Assembly (NCBI GenBank): GCA_949130485.1
Contig: OX422183.1
Span: forward strand, 7,406,636 to 7,470,635
DNA: 64,000 nt
Direction of reading: 5' to 3'
DNA from: Agelas oroides
Lineage: Eukaryota > Porifera > Demospongiae > Agelasida > Agelasidae
A program made the position numbers and the translations under genes. Numbering within the stretch: the stretch's first letter is position 1; every line of letters starts with the position of its first letter. Below, piece by piece: positions 12,331-23,750 of this stretch. The notes under the pieces were generated by a model. It was not told where the DNA came from, ran no database searches, and saw nothing but the letters and a program-made list of their open reading frames with translations.

Positions 12331-12586
12331 CTAGCTGGAAATGCCGTCCAAAGTGACAGCTTCCTTCACAGTCGGCTGCAAACAGTCAAAAACTTTCTGC
12401 ATCTTGTATCGAATGTCCTCGTACAGCAAGCCCCCTCCTTCGGGTACTCGATACAAAAACATCTCTCTGGTGAGGAGGAGAAGGGCCTTGCCATTCATGG
12501 GAAATCTACTGGGATAGGTGTTGGACAGTTGGAACTGCACTGCTGCCTTTTGGAGCCATAATGCCACTTGCTCCCTGGTCCAAAAT
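12331..12586 (-). CDS. PNT (Pointed/SAM) domain exon, ETV6/Yan-like, ending without an ETS domain
   Basis: The minus-strand exon encodes 84 residues and a stop (12331-12333). It starts at an acceptor (ctctaaccaatcagatcccag) with one base of a split codon. The sequence FWTREQVALWLQKAAVQF, then MNGKALLLLTREMFLYR and GGGLLYEDIRY, matches the PNT domain of ETV6/TEL and Drosophila Yan closely. MNGKALLLLT is identical to ETV6 as I recall it, and the W..V..WL core is present. PNT domains polymerise and bind partner PNT domains or kinases. Only 18 residues follow the domain, so the product would be PNT-only, like Drosophila Mae/Edl, which modulates Yan and Pointed. The upstream exon with the start codon was not found. 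It could also be a fragment of a lost ETS gene. It faces the ETS gene tail to tail, 1.45 kb apart. Confidence 0.85.
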
Positions 12587-12589
12587 CTG

Positions 12590-12985
12590 GGATCTGATTG
12601 GTTAGAGGAGAGAGAATTTGATTGGTTAGTGGAGAGAGGATTTGATTGGTTAGAGGAGAGAGAATTGGATTGGTTAGAGGAGAGAGAATTTGATTGGTTA
12701 GGGGAGAGAGGATTTGGTTGGTTAGAGGAGAGAGAATTTGATTGGTTAGAGGAGAGAGAATTTGATTGGTTAGGGGGAGAGGATTTTTATGGGAGAGAGT
12801 GGTTAGAAGAGAGAGAATTTGATTGGTTAGGGGAGAGGATTTGATTGGAGAGAATTTGATTGGTTAGGGGAGAGATGATTTGATTGGTTAGAGGAGAAGG
12901 GAGAGAAGCTCTGATTGGTCAGAAGAGAGTGGAAAGAGAGGGAAACTGAAAATGAGGGAAGGTGATCTGATTGGTTAGGGAAGGA
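12590..12985. repeat. 24-bp minisatellite carrying about 13 CCAAT boxes
   Basis: The unit gattggttagaggagagagaattt is repeated with variants (ttaggggagagagga and others), then decays towards 12985. Read on the minus strand each unit gives CTAACCAATCA, which fits the extended NF-Y consensus, and the rest is pyrimidine-rich. The array directly abuts the acceptor of the minus-strand PNT exon. The plus-strand frame encoding an 8-residue repeat (FDWLEERE) is a by-product of the 24-base period. Confidence 0.9.
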
Positions 12986-13877
12986 TGGAAGATCAGATTA
13001 GTTGAGAGAGAATAAAAGAAGGGGAAGGAAGATTGTCAGTGAAACAGGAGTGTGACATATAATGAAAGACTTTTGCGATGGGAGGCAGGGGGCGGTCCCT
13101 ATATAGCTGACTTCAAATCTAGCAGTTTCAATTAGATTGATGAATGAAACGTAATAATTTTGTCTACTGTAACGGAAAAACAGTTGTCAGACGTGCGGAA
13201 AAGGGCACAGGCCCCAAGAGTCGGAGATCAAGGTTCACTGTCATTGATTAGCCAGACCAGTCGTTCACCATACTTTCAAGTTCTGAGCTGTACTTGTAAA
13301 AGGTGTGTATCAAACTCAACAGAGCTATGGTACTTTAAGAATGAAGAGCGAAATTGTAAGCAGCTTGATTTTCCTAAATCGCATGACAATTAGAGTGGGA
13401 GTGTCCTACATTGATCACATGAATGATGACGCACCAGAAGTCGGCAGCTTTTCTCAAATGTTACCAAACTCTCTCCTTCCCTTATTTTATTTGAGGAGAG
13501 AACCTGGGAGCTGGGGTTACACCGCTAAGCCACTGGTGAACTGTCACGAATTAAATGGGCCCCCGAAGTAGGTGGTCCTTGTGAATAGTGTACTTTGAAG
13601 TAAATTATCTCCCTTCTTACCATCGATGTCTTGTGTGTCCTACCTGGCTTTTGTCCAAACCAATATTCCAACAGGTGAAGAAAGTGTTCTAAATTACATT
13701 TGTGTGCAATTTGTGTGCAAATTGTGCCAGAGATGCAACGCCATTCATGCCTTTCCCACAACCAGATAGCTTTGATGATTGGGTCATACATGAGTACACC
13801 CTGCTTGAACCTTTAACATGTTGTATACTGAGCCGTTTTTAGTGACCAAGCACAGTGCAAGAGATGTGAGATCCAAT

Positions 13878-14475
13878 TAGCCTTGTTCCCAGGCCTAACC
13901 TGTTCTTGTTCTTTGGTCTGCGTTCAGTATAATACACAGAAGCGGAAGAGTGTACAGTGGAACCCCTCTATAGCGGACACCATTGGGAACCAACATTTTG
14001 TCCCTTATAGCGAGGTGTCCGTGACTCAGGGGCTTCCAATATATTTCTGGTAGGCGTGGTACTGCGTAATTAGGCTGTTGAGCACAACATGGCTACGTTT
14101 TCAGAGCTTTCCCTTGCTGTACGCTGGCGGGGAAGGCCAAACAGAGGCTAGTATTACGAGTTACAGCGCTAGTCTAATGTTAAGTTGTTAACTCCAGCAG
14201 CGATAGTGGACAATCTTGCTGAAAAGGTCGATGAGTGTCCAATAATTAAAATCGGGATCGTTAAGTACTGTTTGCATACAATTAGGACTGCGAAAATTGT
14301 CTTTTATACGAAGTAGTGGGGTGTCCGCTGTTCAGGGGTTGCTTAAGTATTGAAGCGAATGGAAAGACGGTCGGGACTTTCGGAATTGTCAGTTATATCA
14401 TGGGTGTCTGTCAAGCGGGTTACCACGGTATTATACTGAATGCAAACACAAGAACAAAAAAGGGGAACGAGGCTA
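13878..14475. mobile_element. Mutator-like element with a pogo-like element nested inside
   Basis: The outer ends are tagccttgttcccaggcc (13878) and gggaacgaggcta (to 14475), with further inner pairing (gcgttcagtataat with attatactgaatgc). Inside, cagtggaacccctctatagc at about 13954 resembles the ends of Tigger/pogo elements. The 9-bp flanks (agatccaat and agacgtaat) match only partly, so the target duplication is uncertain or decayed. Confidence 0.65.
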
Positions 14476-14621
14476 AGACGTAATCAGTATTGCCAATAGA
14501 TTTCTAATGAAGTGCACGTTGCAGTGTCATGCAACTGGTTATATAACCATTGGTAGCTAATATATGGCCTACCTTGTACACTGTAGCAGGGTCGTTATAC
14601 AGTAGTCGCTTTTAAACTGAT

Positions 14622-15213
14622 TGGGGCGAGCCTGAGCGAGCCCCACACTAGCATGACTGCATTGCGCACGTGCGTGTGTATGTTTGTTTGTTTGTTTGCT
14701 TGCTTGCTTGGACCGACCACTTACCTAAATGAGCGCATTCAAATATTTCACGAAGATCGATATCGTGAAGCATGTGAAGGCCAGTGGAGGCCTGACTGTC
14801 AGAGTGCAGCGTCAGCGACCCGGAGCGAAGACGACTGAAGTTGAAGCACGCGTGGCAACTTAATTCTGATTTGTGCTTGTACCGACGACGGCAGGCCGCT
14901 CACAGGCGGTACAAAAATATGGACGGTAGTTGACTGCCGGGGTCGCTTCAGGTAGGGCCATGCATAAATGGTACTCATAAACGCCAGAAATTTAGCTCAT
15001 GATTCCGGTGTAAAGCTTAGTCCATGCATGTGTAGCCACGTTAGCTGCCCTGGCTGGAGAAATGGCTGGCATATGTGATATATACTTAGGGAGGACTTAC
15101 TAGTTACTTATGCGTTATCAAATTTGGCTTAAGCAGTCGACAGTGACACATCCTGCTGTGTGCCATGACAAAGTAGTAAATCAGCAGTTTGCTGCTTGCT
15201 CAGGCTCGTCCCA
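14622..15213. mobile_element. GGGGCGAGCCTGAGC-end element, copy 1
   Basis: The ends are tggggcgagcctgagcgagc and the inverted gcttgctcaggctcgtccca. The left interior (cccacactagcatgactgca, then ttgtttg repeats and ggaccgaccactta) is shared in inverted orientation with the copy at 38827-39320. TGAT flanks both ends, a possible short duplication. The open frame inside is short and unrecognised. Confidence 0.7.
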
Positions 15214-15603
15214 TGATGATAATCATCTCACTAGTTTACATGATGTGTGTATTTCAGCCTGAGGGAACGTGTTTAAACTCTAGTTTTAGAGGTTGGGTGG
15301 GGGACCAGTTACTCCAGAGTAAGCGAGCCCCGGGAGAACAGCTACCCTGAAGTATACTGCCCGGGAGATCAATTGCTCCGGAGTAAATGGGCCAGGAGAC
15401 CACTACTTCAGGGACTTGTTTGCATAATGGTGGAGCCTGTGACTCTGGCATAAGTTTTAGTGTAGGATAAGCCCTGAGTGACCACCCATTGCTCGACAGT
15501 AGTGAAAGTTGTCAGGCTGGTAGCTACACCTACCTGTAGGCAGATCCTGACTGCTTGCTTGACAATCAGAGGCTTCACACATTTTCAAATCTGTGAGGGC
15601 CAC

Positions 15604-15645
<42 letters not shown>

Positions 15646-15809
15646 TGTACAGGATGATGAACTAAACCTCCATAAGGCCATGCCAAATTGATTTTATGTT
15701 TCATGGATCCGGCCGGGTCTTTTTTTTTTGGAATGTTGAAAAAAAAATGAAAAAAATGCAACTAATATGTTCACGTGATCCAGAATGGAGCAGTTTTGTG
15801 CGGCTGAGT

Positions 15810-15928
15810 TAGCCTAGTTCTCAGGCTTCCCCCGTTTTTTTTTGTTCTTCGGTTTGCCTTCCCCGTTTTTCACCGCTCTTCCGCTTCCGTGTATTATACT
15901 GAACGCAAACCAAACATGGGGGAGGCTA
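15810..15928. mobile_element. Mutator-like MITE
   Basis: The ends are tagcctagttctcaggc and ggaggcta, with an inner pair gcgttcagtataat-type sequence shared with 13878-14475. The flanks cggctgagt (15801-15809) and tggctgagt (15929-15937) form a 9-bp duplication with one difference. Confidence 0.7.
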
Positions 15929-16080
15929 TGGCTGAGTGGTATCTAATTAAATTCATCAGAAGTTTGGTCATTTTTATTTTTTATTTCTTTGCCTGCCTAC
16001 TGGGTCATGTTTCTGACCTAAGCAATCCGTGAAACATAAAATCAATTTGGTAGCTATATGGCCTAACAGTTCTTACAACT

Positions 16081-16213
16081 TATAAAGAGGAACCTCTCTA
16101 CTATGGACACCCTTGGGGTCAAAACAAAGTTGGGTCTCGGTCAAGCGTCCTCAATAACCTAGTGTCCTTACTTCAGGGGTACGTGTCTTTAGAGGGGTTC
16201 GACAGTAGGTACT
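16081..16213. mobile_element. Tigger/pogo-like MITE, decayed
   Basis: gaggaacctctctactatgg at the left and tagaggggttcgacagta at the right form an imperfect inverted repeat with GGACAC and GTGTCC inside. This is the typical end sequence of pogo/Tigger MITEs. It lies about 590 bases upstream of POLR3B. Confidence 0.55.
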
Positions 16214-16803
16214 CTCAACATTAATGTTTTAACAACACTTTTGTTGTTCACAGACTCTCATGTTATGTGTCTATAACAAAGCTAACAGAACTCACCTCCA
16301 GTGCTAGCGTTACCCAACATTTGCGGAACTTGAAACCCCAAGATCGTAAGATCATAAAAACAACATACGGAGCGTCTATTTAGTTTCTAATTATAGCGCA
16401 CCCCACGTGGAACTCGTAGCTCAGAGGATTGCTGAGTTTCATGCTGTGCTTTAGGATTCAGTGCTGAGTGCAGGGTGCAGCTTTCACTCTATTAGAAGCA
16501 GTAAGTACAGGAATGTTTTTGCTTGAATACTTCTGTTCAGTGTCCCCCCAGTCAGACATGCAAGCATTTTTTGCCCTGCTCCCTCTAGGCCTAACGAACA
16601 GCCAACTTCCAGAATTTATATGTCATGATGAATTTTATCAGGCCTACTCCTATTTTAGTAATGGAAGTTTTACGTAAGGCCGGGATATTTGAGACTACAG
16701 TGTTATTGCACCGTACTGATTTCATCTACAGGCTAGTTTTGCTTGCAGATAAGAAGAGAACGACAAATGAATAAAGTAAAATCAGCAAATACAGCTTAGA
16801 AGT

Positions 16804-19800
16804 ATGGCGTCTTTGCCGTCCGTGGACGACTTTGACCGATCAGTATTTCCTGACTGCTTGTTTGATGGTGTGGATCTTGCGAAACCCATCAACACTCTGC
16901 AAGAGAAATGGTGTCTTCTCCCAGCCTTTCTCAAAGTTAAAGGTCTTGTGAAGCAGCACATTGACTCCTTCAACTATTTCATCAACGTTGAAATTGAAAA
17001 GATCATGAAGGCAAACGAGCTCGTGACAAGTGATGCCGATCCCCTCTTCTATCTCAAATATCTCAAAATATCTGTTGGCAAACCTGACGTTGAGGAATCA
17101 TTCAATGTTACCAAGCCAATTGCTCCCCACGAGTGCCGGCTTCGGGATATGACCTATTCAGCACCAATCACGGTTGATATTGAATACACAAGAGGGAGCC
17201 ATAGAGTGATTCGTAAGGGTCTTCCGATTGGTCGCATGCCAGTCATGCTCCAAAGCTCCAATTGCATCTTGACGGGGAAGACTCCTCAGGAGTTAGCAAA
17301 GTTGAACGAGTGCCCACTTGATCCCGGTGGCTACTTCATTGTGAGGGGAGTTGAGAAAGTGATTTTGATTCAAGAGCAGCTCTCAAAGAATCGAATGATC
17401 GTGGATGTCGACAGAAAGGGAAATGTTGGTTGTTCTGTAACCAGTTCTACTCACGAGAGAAAAAGTCGTACAAACCTGGTCATCAAGTCAAACAAGTACT
17501 ATCTGAAGCACAACTCCTTTACTGATAATATCCCAGTTGTAGTGGTGTTTAAAGCAATGGGTGTTATTGCCGATCAAGAGATTGTGCAACTGATTGGAAG
17601 TGAGGAGGATATTTTGTCGGCATTTGCTGCCTCACTTGAAGAGTGTGCGAACATGAAAGTTTTCACAAGGCTGCAAGCACTTGAATGCATTGGCAGCAAG
17701 ACGAGGCAGACTCGAGTATGGGGGAAACCACGATCCAGGATTGATGAAGCCTCAGAGGTATTGTCTGGAGTGGTTTTGGCACATATACCTGTGGAGAACT
17801 ACAATTTCCGAATGAAGTGTGTCTACCTTGCTCTGATGGTGCGAAGAGTGATCCAAGCGCAGCGCAATGCGGTTCAAATTGATGACCGGGATTACTATGG
17901 CAACAAGCGACTGGAGCTAGCTGGACAACTCTTGTCCCTCCTGTTTGAAGATCTGTTCAAAAAGTTCAATGCAGAGCTGAAGAGAATCGCTGACCATACA
18001 ATTACAAAGCAGCGAACTCAGCCATTTGACATTGTTCGACACATGCGACAGGACCAGATCACAAATGGCCTTGCAAATGCAATTTCCACAGGCAACTGGT
18101 CTGTGAAACGGTTCAAAATGGACCGGGCAGGTGTCACTCAGGTCCTCTCTCGCCTCTCCTTCATCTCCTGCTTAGGAATGATGACGAGGATTTCAAGCCA
18201 GTTTGAGAAAACGCGAAAGGTGAGTGGACCTCGCTCCCTTCAACCTTCACAGTGGGGGATGCTCTGCCCTTCAGACACCCCTGAAGGTGAAGCATGTGGC
18301 TTGGTCAAAAACCTTGCACTCATGACGCATATAACAACAGACCAGGAAGAAGAGCCTATCAAGAGGCTGGCATTCAATCTTGGTGTCGAAGATATCCAGT
18401 ATCTCTCGGGAGAAGAATTGAGTTTTCTGACAGTTTACATTGTGTTTCTGAACGGGAAGATTCTAGGAGTAGTTCAAGATCACAAAAGGCTGATTTGCAT
18501 GTTTAGAATGCTGCGCCGATCTGGCAGGTTGAGTGAGTTTGTCTCGATATGCCCCAACCATCATCATAAGTGTGTCTTTATTGCTTCTGATGGGGGTAGA
18601 GTGTGCCGACCATACATCATTGTGGAGAAAGGCCGAGCCAAAGTCACCGACCAACACATCCAGATGCTCTCGAAAGGAATGGAATTTGAGGACTTTTTGC
18701 GGCAAGGTTTAGTTGAATATCTGGATGTGAATGAAGAGAATGATTGCAACATTGCTCTCTATGAGTCCGACATTAACGAAATTACCACCCATCTTGAAAT
18801 TGAGCCCTTTACAATCCTGGGTGTCTGTGCAGGTCTCATTCCTTACCCTCACCACAACCAATCTCCTCGTAACACATACCAGTGTGCCATGGGAAAGCAG
18901 GCTATGGGTACCATTGGCTACAATCAGCAAAATCGCATCGACACTGTCCTGTACCTCTTAGTCTATCCACAGATTCCGCTGGTCAAGTCAAAAACCATTG
19001 ATTTGATTCAATATGACAAGCTCCCAGCTGGCCAGAATGCATCAGTGGCTGTTATGAGTTATAGTGGGTACGATATTGAAGATGCACTGATTATCAACAA
19101 AGCCTCTCTCGATAGGGGATTTGGTAGATGTCTTGTCTACAAGAAGCAGACGTGCTCACTGAAGCGCTATGCTAACCAGACCTTTGATCGTATTCTGGGA
19201 CCAAGCCGAGACGCTACCACAGGGAAACCCATTTGGAAACACGAGGTTCTTGACCAAGATGGCATATGTGCCCCAGGGGAACGCATCTCTGCCAAGCAAG
19301 TCCTTGTCAACAAGTCAGTTCCCACAGTTACACAAACCTTGCAACAGACACCAGCAGGTATCCCACAAACTGGATACAAGGATTCCCCTGTTACATACAA
19401 GGGGCCAATTGATACTCATGTTGAGAGAGTACTGATCACCTCCAATGCAGAGGAATCCTACCTGATCAAAATGCTGCTTCGCACGACCAGAAGACCAGAA
19501 CTGGGAGACAAGTTCAGCAGTCGACATGGCCAAAAAGGTGTCTGTGGAATGATCATAAACCAAGAGGACATGCCTTTCAACGATCTTGGCATCTGTCCAG
19601 ATATCGTCATGAATCCCCACGGTTTTCCTTCACGAATGACAGTAGGAAAGCTGATGGAGCTTCTAGCAGGTAAAGCCGGTGTCTTGGATGGCAAGTTCCA
19701 CTATGGAACTGCATTCGGGGGAGACAAAGTCGATGACTTGTCTGCAGATCTCATCAGACATGGCTTCAACTATGCAGGCAAAGATTACCTTACCTCTGGG

Positions 19801-20483
19801 ATCACAGGTGAAGCTCTGAGTGCATACATCTTCTTTGGGCCTGTGTACTACCAGAAGCTGAAGCACATGGTTCTTGACAAGATGCATGCACGGTCAAAGG
19901 GACCAAGGGCTGTTTTGACTCGGCAGCCTACAGAAGGAAGGTCCAGAGAGGGAGGATTACGTCTTGGAGAAATGGAAAGAGACTGCCTGATTGGCTATGG
20001 AGCCAGCATGCTACTGTTAGAGAGGTTGATGATATCTAGCGACATTTTTGAGGTTGATGTCTGCGGGAAGTGTGGCCTCTTGGGCTATTCAGGATGGTGA
20101 GTAAACACTACAGTATCAAACTGTTAGAACTGTAGTCTTCCAAAAATAAGCCCACCCCTCAAAAATAAACTTGCCCCCTTTTTTGTTGAGTGTATTGCAA
20201 ACGGTAAATGTATGCCACCACAGCTTATTGTTACTGATCATCCTTTTCAGTTGTCAAGGGTCTGTTTTCTAGACCTCTCACCCTAAGTGGTTCATGAGCT
20301 CCTATGGAACTGATTATGCATGATAATCTGATTCTCTCTCTTGCTATGTGTAGGTGCCACTTCTGTCGATCGTCAGGAGACATCTCCTCCCTGAAGATTC
20401 CATATGCATGCAAGCTGCTCTTCCAGGAGCTGCAATCAATGAACATTGTACCACGCATCTCACTGACCAAGTACATGGACTGA
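16804..20483 (+). CDS. POLR3B: DNA-directed RNA polymerase III subunit RPC2 (two exons: 16804-20096, 20354-20483)
   Basis: This is the second-largest catalytic-core subunit of RNA polymerase III, which makes tRNAs, 5S rRNA and U6 in the nucleus. The protein is 1,140 residues, against 1,133 in human, and is colinear with it from [20 protein letters not shown] to the end. Hallmarks include [54 protein letters not shown] near residue 748, the active-site [12 protein letters not shown] near residue 901, and [20 protein letters not shown]. The C-terminal zinc site is split by the only intron: CGKC in exon 1, CHFC at the start of exon 2. The splice is gatg/gtgagt to tgtag/gtgcc and restores the Trp codon before CHFC. 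The start at 16804 is the first in-frame ATG and matches the family's N-terminal length. One 257-base intron in a 3.4-kb coding region is unusual for an animal gene. Confidence 0.98.
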
Positions 20484-20790
20484 TCAACTCTTAGTATAAT
20501 ATACACATTGATGGCACATTCACACACTGTGACGGTATTTGTCAATAGTATTCATTTTGATTAACCCAATTCGTGAAAAGCTGTGATATTGCAACCTAGC
20601 CTTCAGTAAGCCTACGGGTGTCGTAGGCTATAGGTATAGCTAGCCTTTATTAACAGGTCATTCTGTAACTTACTCACTTCCCTGAGTGTCTTCAAAAATA
20701 TAAAGCTAGACTGTGTGTTTCTCTCACTCGCTGTGCATGTACATTTTCCCTACTCAGTCTAGTGAGTTACGTTGACTATACTACCTATAG

Positions 20791-21914
20791 TCGGGTGTAA
20801 TCCGACCTTTGTGAAAAACAGAGGGTCGGGTGCCAGCCCTATACCCAGATTTGTTCTGCTGCAAAAATATTGCAGTCCTGTCACGGAAAAATTGTTCCGT
20901 TAAAAAAAATGTTCCGGGCGGATCAAAATTGCTGGAATACCGATCCCTCCGGAACAATTTTTCCTGAAAAGGGTGATCCGCACGTGGAAAATTGATCCGG
21001 AAGTAAATACGTACCGCGAAGCGCATAGCCTACTGACCTAGCGGATCAGAGGACCACTTGTCTCATGCCACATTTACAACAAGTGGTTTCATCGAGACTG
21101 CGAAGATATTCCAGACATAGTTTTTGATCAAGCTGACTATGTATGGCTATGTCACAACTGCAGTTGTTATTTTTGATTAAAGTTACTATAATAGTTGTTA
21201 TGGTTAAATTTGTCTTGTGATATTCAAATCCAAAATACTGAGTACTCATATATAGCTTCTGGCAGGGGGGGTCGATTTTCCATGGTGGGATGAGTTTTTT
21301 CAGGCAAAAGTGATCTGGGGGATCGAAATTTCAATCCCCCAGATCACAATCCCCCAGATCACTTTTGCCTGAAAAAACTCATCCCCCGGATCAATTTTGG
21401 TGTGATCATTTTTTCCGTGACAGTCCAATCAGATTGCAGTATTTCAACCGCCACGAGCATGCAAACTACATGACTATTACATAACATATACCAATATTCA
21501 TAACTATTACATAACAGTTCAGAACAAATCCGGGTATAGTCTCGCGTGGCCACACCCCGTTCCGCAAGAGAGGGAAGGGGTCTGGTAACTTCTGTTACAG
21601 CAGTTTGTTGCCTCGCACTGTGGAGTGCGTTCCAATCACAGCGCAGTATTCGATCACATGAGTGCTGTTATCACAACTTCAATAGGAAATTACAAGGTGT
21701 AAATCAACTGTGAAACCACAAGCAGCTGCTTCGTCAGTCTTCTTGAGATAATTATGCGGCCTTAGCGCTTACGCTACGAGCGGCTGCAACGAAGGTTACC
21801 AGACCCCTAGCCCTTCCCTCTCTTGCGGAACGGGGTGTGGCCACGCGAGACTAATTCCGGGTATAGGGCTGGCACCTGACCCTCCGTTTTTCACGAAGGT
21901 CGAGTTACACCCGA
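20791..21914. mobile_element. 1.1-kb inverted-repeat element, TA-flanked, with a MITE inside
   Basis: Long terminal inverted repeats pair tcgggtgtaatccgaccttt at the left with ggtcgagttacacccga at the right, continuing inward through cagagggtcgggtgccagcc for roughly 70 bases. TA flanks both sides, which suggests Tc1/mariner-type mobilisation. The right repeat is split by a younger insertion at 21537-21853. A further inner inverted repeat pairs gatccgggg-type sequence near 21300-21380. I see no transposase. Confidence 0.8.
21537..21853. mobile_element. Mutator-like MITE nested in the 20791-21914 element
   Basis: The ends are tagtctcgcgtggccacacc and its complement, with about 45 bases of pairing per end (cccgttccgcaagagaggga inward). 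The insertion duplicated atccgggta (left flank) and attccgggta (right flank), both part of the host element's terminal repeat. This orders the two insertions: this one is younger. Confidence 0.85.
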
Positions 21915-21964
21915 TACATATGAACTGCAGAACTATATACCCATGCTAGCTTGTTTTCTCCATA

Positions 21965-22463
21965 CCGTAAACGCTTTAATTAACGCGCCGTTAAAAAATA
22001 ATTACTATCCGCAAAGGCGAAAAAAATTACTTCAGACCCACGGGGGCGCCTTATTTAGGGAGGCGCCTTCGAATTAGAGCGCAACTGACACCTTTCCGTG
22101 AAGTTGAAAGAGCTGAGTATGGCTACACTGACAACGATCGAATTTGAGTGTACGTTATTCGAGGCTACCATGAATACAAGTAGTTTGGTTCCCAGACCCT
22201 TCCTGTATGGGCTTCTATCCCTCACCTTTCTCGCCCCGCCCATACAGGAAGGGTCTGGGAACCAAACTAGAATACAAGCGCGTTTGGAGTCCAGAGATTA
22301 AAAGTAGAAGTAGAAATCAGTCGAAGAACTAGATGTCTCGAAAGTCACACGAGTCGGGTGCGAAATCTGTCGTCAAGGGGCGCCCGTGTTAGAGCGAGAA
22401 AAATTAGTTTCCTGTCAAAAGGGCGCTTTCATTAGAGAGGCGCGTTAATTAAAGCGTTTACGG
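21965..22463. mobile_element. TA-flanked inverted-repeat element with a MITE inside
   Basis: The ends ccgtaaacgctttaattaac and gttaattaaagcgtttacgg are perfect inverted complements, with GCGCC inward, and TA occurs on both flanks (21963-21964 and 22464-22465). A second MITE is inserted at 22181-22269. There is no coding capacity. Confidence 0.88.
22181..22269. mobile_element. Mutator-like MITE nested in the 21965-22463 element
   Basis: The 89-base element is almost all arm: tagtttggttcccagaccct pairs with agggtctgggaaccaaacta. It is flanked by perfect 9-bp duplications gaatacaag (22172-22180 and 22270-22278). This is one of the cleanest copies of the family in the window. Confidence 0.92.
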
Positions 22464-22699
22464 TAGCTGTGAGACAAAATCCGGAACGGAAAGCCTGGGT
22501 TCGAGGCTAGGTGTTGAGGCTACTGCCACAATCATTGGATCACTCAAAACGTTTGACATCTCACAAGCACAAGACAAGGCCGGGGCAATAAGAGCACGTG
22601 ACCTTCAAAATGCCAGAGTCTCGTCCCCGGCCCCAGACCCCACCCTCTCACGAGGAGAACTAGAAACGCCGCCGGGAGGTAGTCTCGTGCCCAGACCCA

Positions 22700-23110
22700 A
22701 CCCTCTCACGCATGCGCAGTGCAGCCACACGACATCCATGTGAGCTGTGAGTATTGACTGCGGACATACTGTGTGCGAAAGTAAGTTTTGATCTACGGAT
22801 TCTAAGCTGATCCGCTCTTAGAAGGAAATCAAATTTACGAGAAAAACTATCTATTCAAGTTGTAGACCAAGGGTCCTGGTTTTTATGTTCGTGATTATGC
22901 GACTCCGCCTGTGAAGTAGATAGCATCTTGACTCTGAAAAATATCATTGTTCTATCTCTCTCTCCCAGGCACCTCTCCTCCTCCAGATTGATATCATAGA
23001 GCTGACATCAGCAAGTACTTCCCTCCACTCCCTCTCCCCTAAATCAGGGCAATTTTTTACATTCAATAAACGAGTGTACATTTACCATAATCATCATCAT
23101 GTTGCCAAAA
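22700..23110 (+). promoter_or_regulatory. Possible transcript start with one intron
   Basis: An NRF1-like palindrome (cgcatgcgcagtgc near 22708) lies upstream of a good donor (cgaaa/gtaagt near 22780). A strong acceptor (tctctctctcccag) follows at about 22969, and a polyA signal-like aataaa lies near 23066. The frame after the acceptor is open for about 67 codons but matches nothing I know. This could be a short non-coding transcript or the 5' end of a gene further downstream. Confidence 0.25.
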
Positions 23111-23750
23111 AAGGTTTGACTGTTGCTCAATTGCCGTTGTAATACTTCGTTGTTGTGTAACCAACTTTGTGTGACCTTGTGTCTTGTATACATAGTAATT
23201 TTTACGAGGGATCAAATTTCGCATTTTTCACAAACATTAAAACTGCGAAGCTTTTCATCTGGTCAATGGCAAGCGAATCGTGTTTCAATTTGGTGCTACA
23301 TCAACCTGTCTTAACTCCAGTAGAATCCAATCAGCAAGTGTGCCTTTGACAGCAGGTCAATTTGTGTTACGGTAAGGGCAGAGCTAGAGAAACGAAGCTG
23401 GATGGCAGTGATGAGCAACAAGTGCAAGTATTTGCCTTTAAACTTAAGTCTACCAATTGCTTCACCTAGAATGAAATTGCTATCCCTCTCTATCCCCAGT
23501 ACTACACAAGTCACTCAGCAGCTTTTAGCTGTCAAGCTAGCTAATGATGCAGGTATGCTTTAGTTAGAAATTTGGGTTCTCGAATCAGTAATTAATTTTC
23601 TGGAACCCAGATTGTAACTTCATTGGCTATGGGCATTGGCTGCAGTATGCTGCTGTAGTAATATCGCCATGGACATTGGCTACAGAAAATTTACAATGTG
23701 TGTTGCCTGTGTCACTGCCATGTGTGTTGGCTGTGGTATGCATGGATGCA

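Larger units (their letters stand above)
12986..16803. other. Gene-poor interval between the PNT exon and POLR3B
   Basis: No recognisable protein was found on either strand. The interval holds the transposon copies listed separately, a GT microsatellite (15605-15642) and a probable POLR3B leader. A possible 5' untranslated exon ends at a donor (gaagca/gtaagt) near 16500, and acceptors tctacag and gcttgcag lie at about 16731 and 16749 before the POLR3B start. That leader model is inferred from splice motifs only. Confidence 0.4.

Noticed and set aside
12518-12844. Open frame encoding an 8-residue repeat FDWLEERE on the plus strand
   Set aside because: It is a by-product of the 24-bp minisatellite, whose period is a multiple of three. 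The minus strand is equally open, and the real exon here is the minus-strand PNT domain.
13525-13791. Minus-strand frame MYDPIIKAIWLWERHEWRCI with a donor, as first exon of the PNT gene
   Set aside because: The donor leaves one base, whereas the PNT exon needs two, so they cannot be joined in frame.
16468-16677. 69-codon frame upstream of POLR3B
   Set aside because: It crosses the likely untranslated leader, has no similarity, and POLR3B has a well-matched start at 16804.
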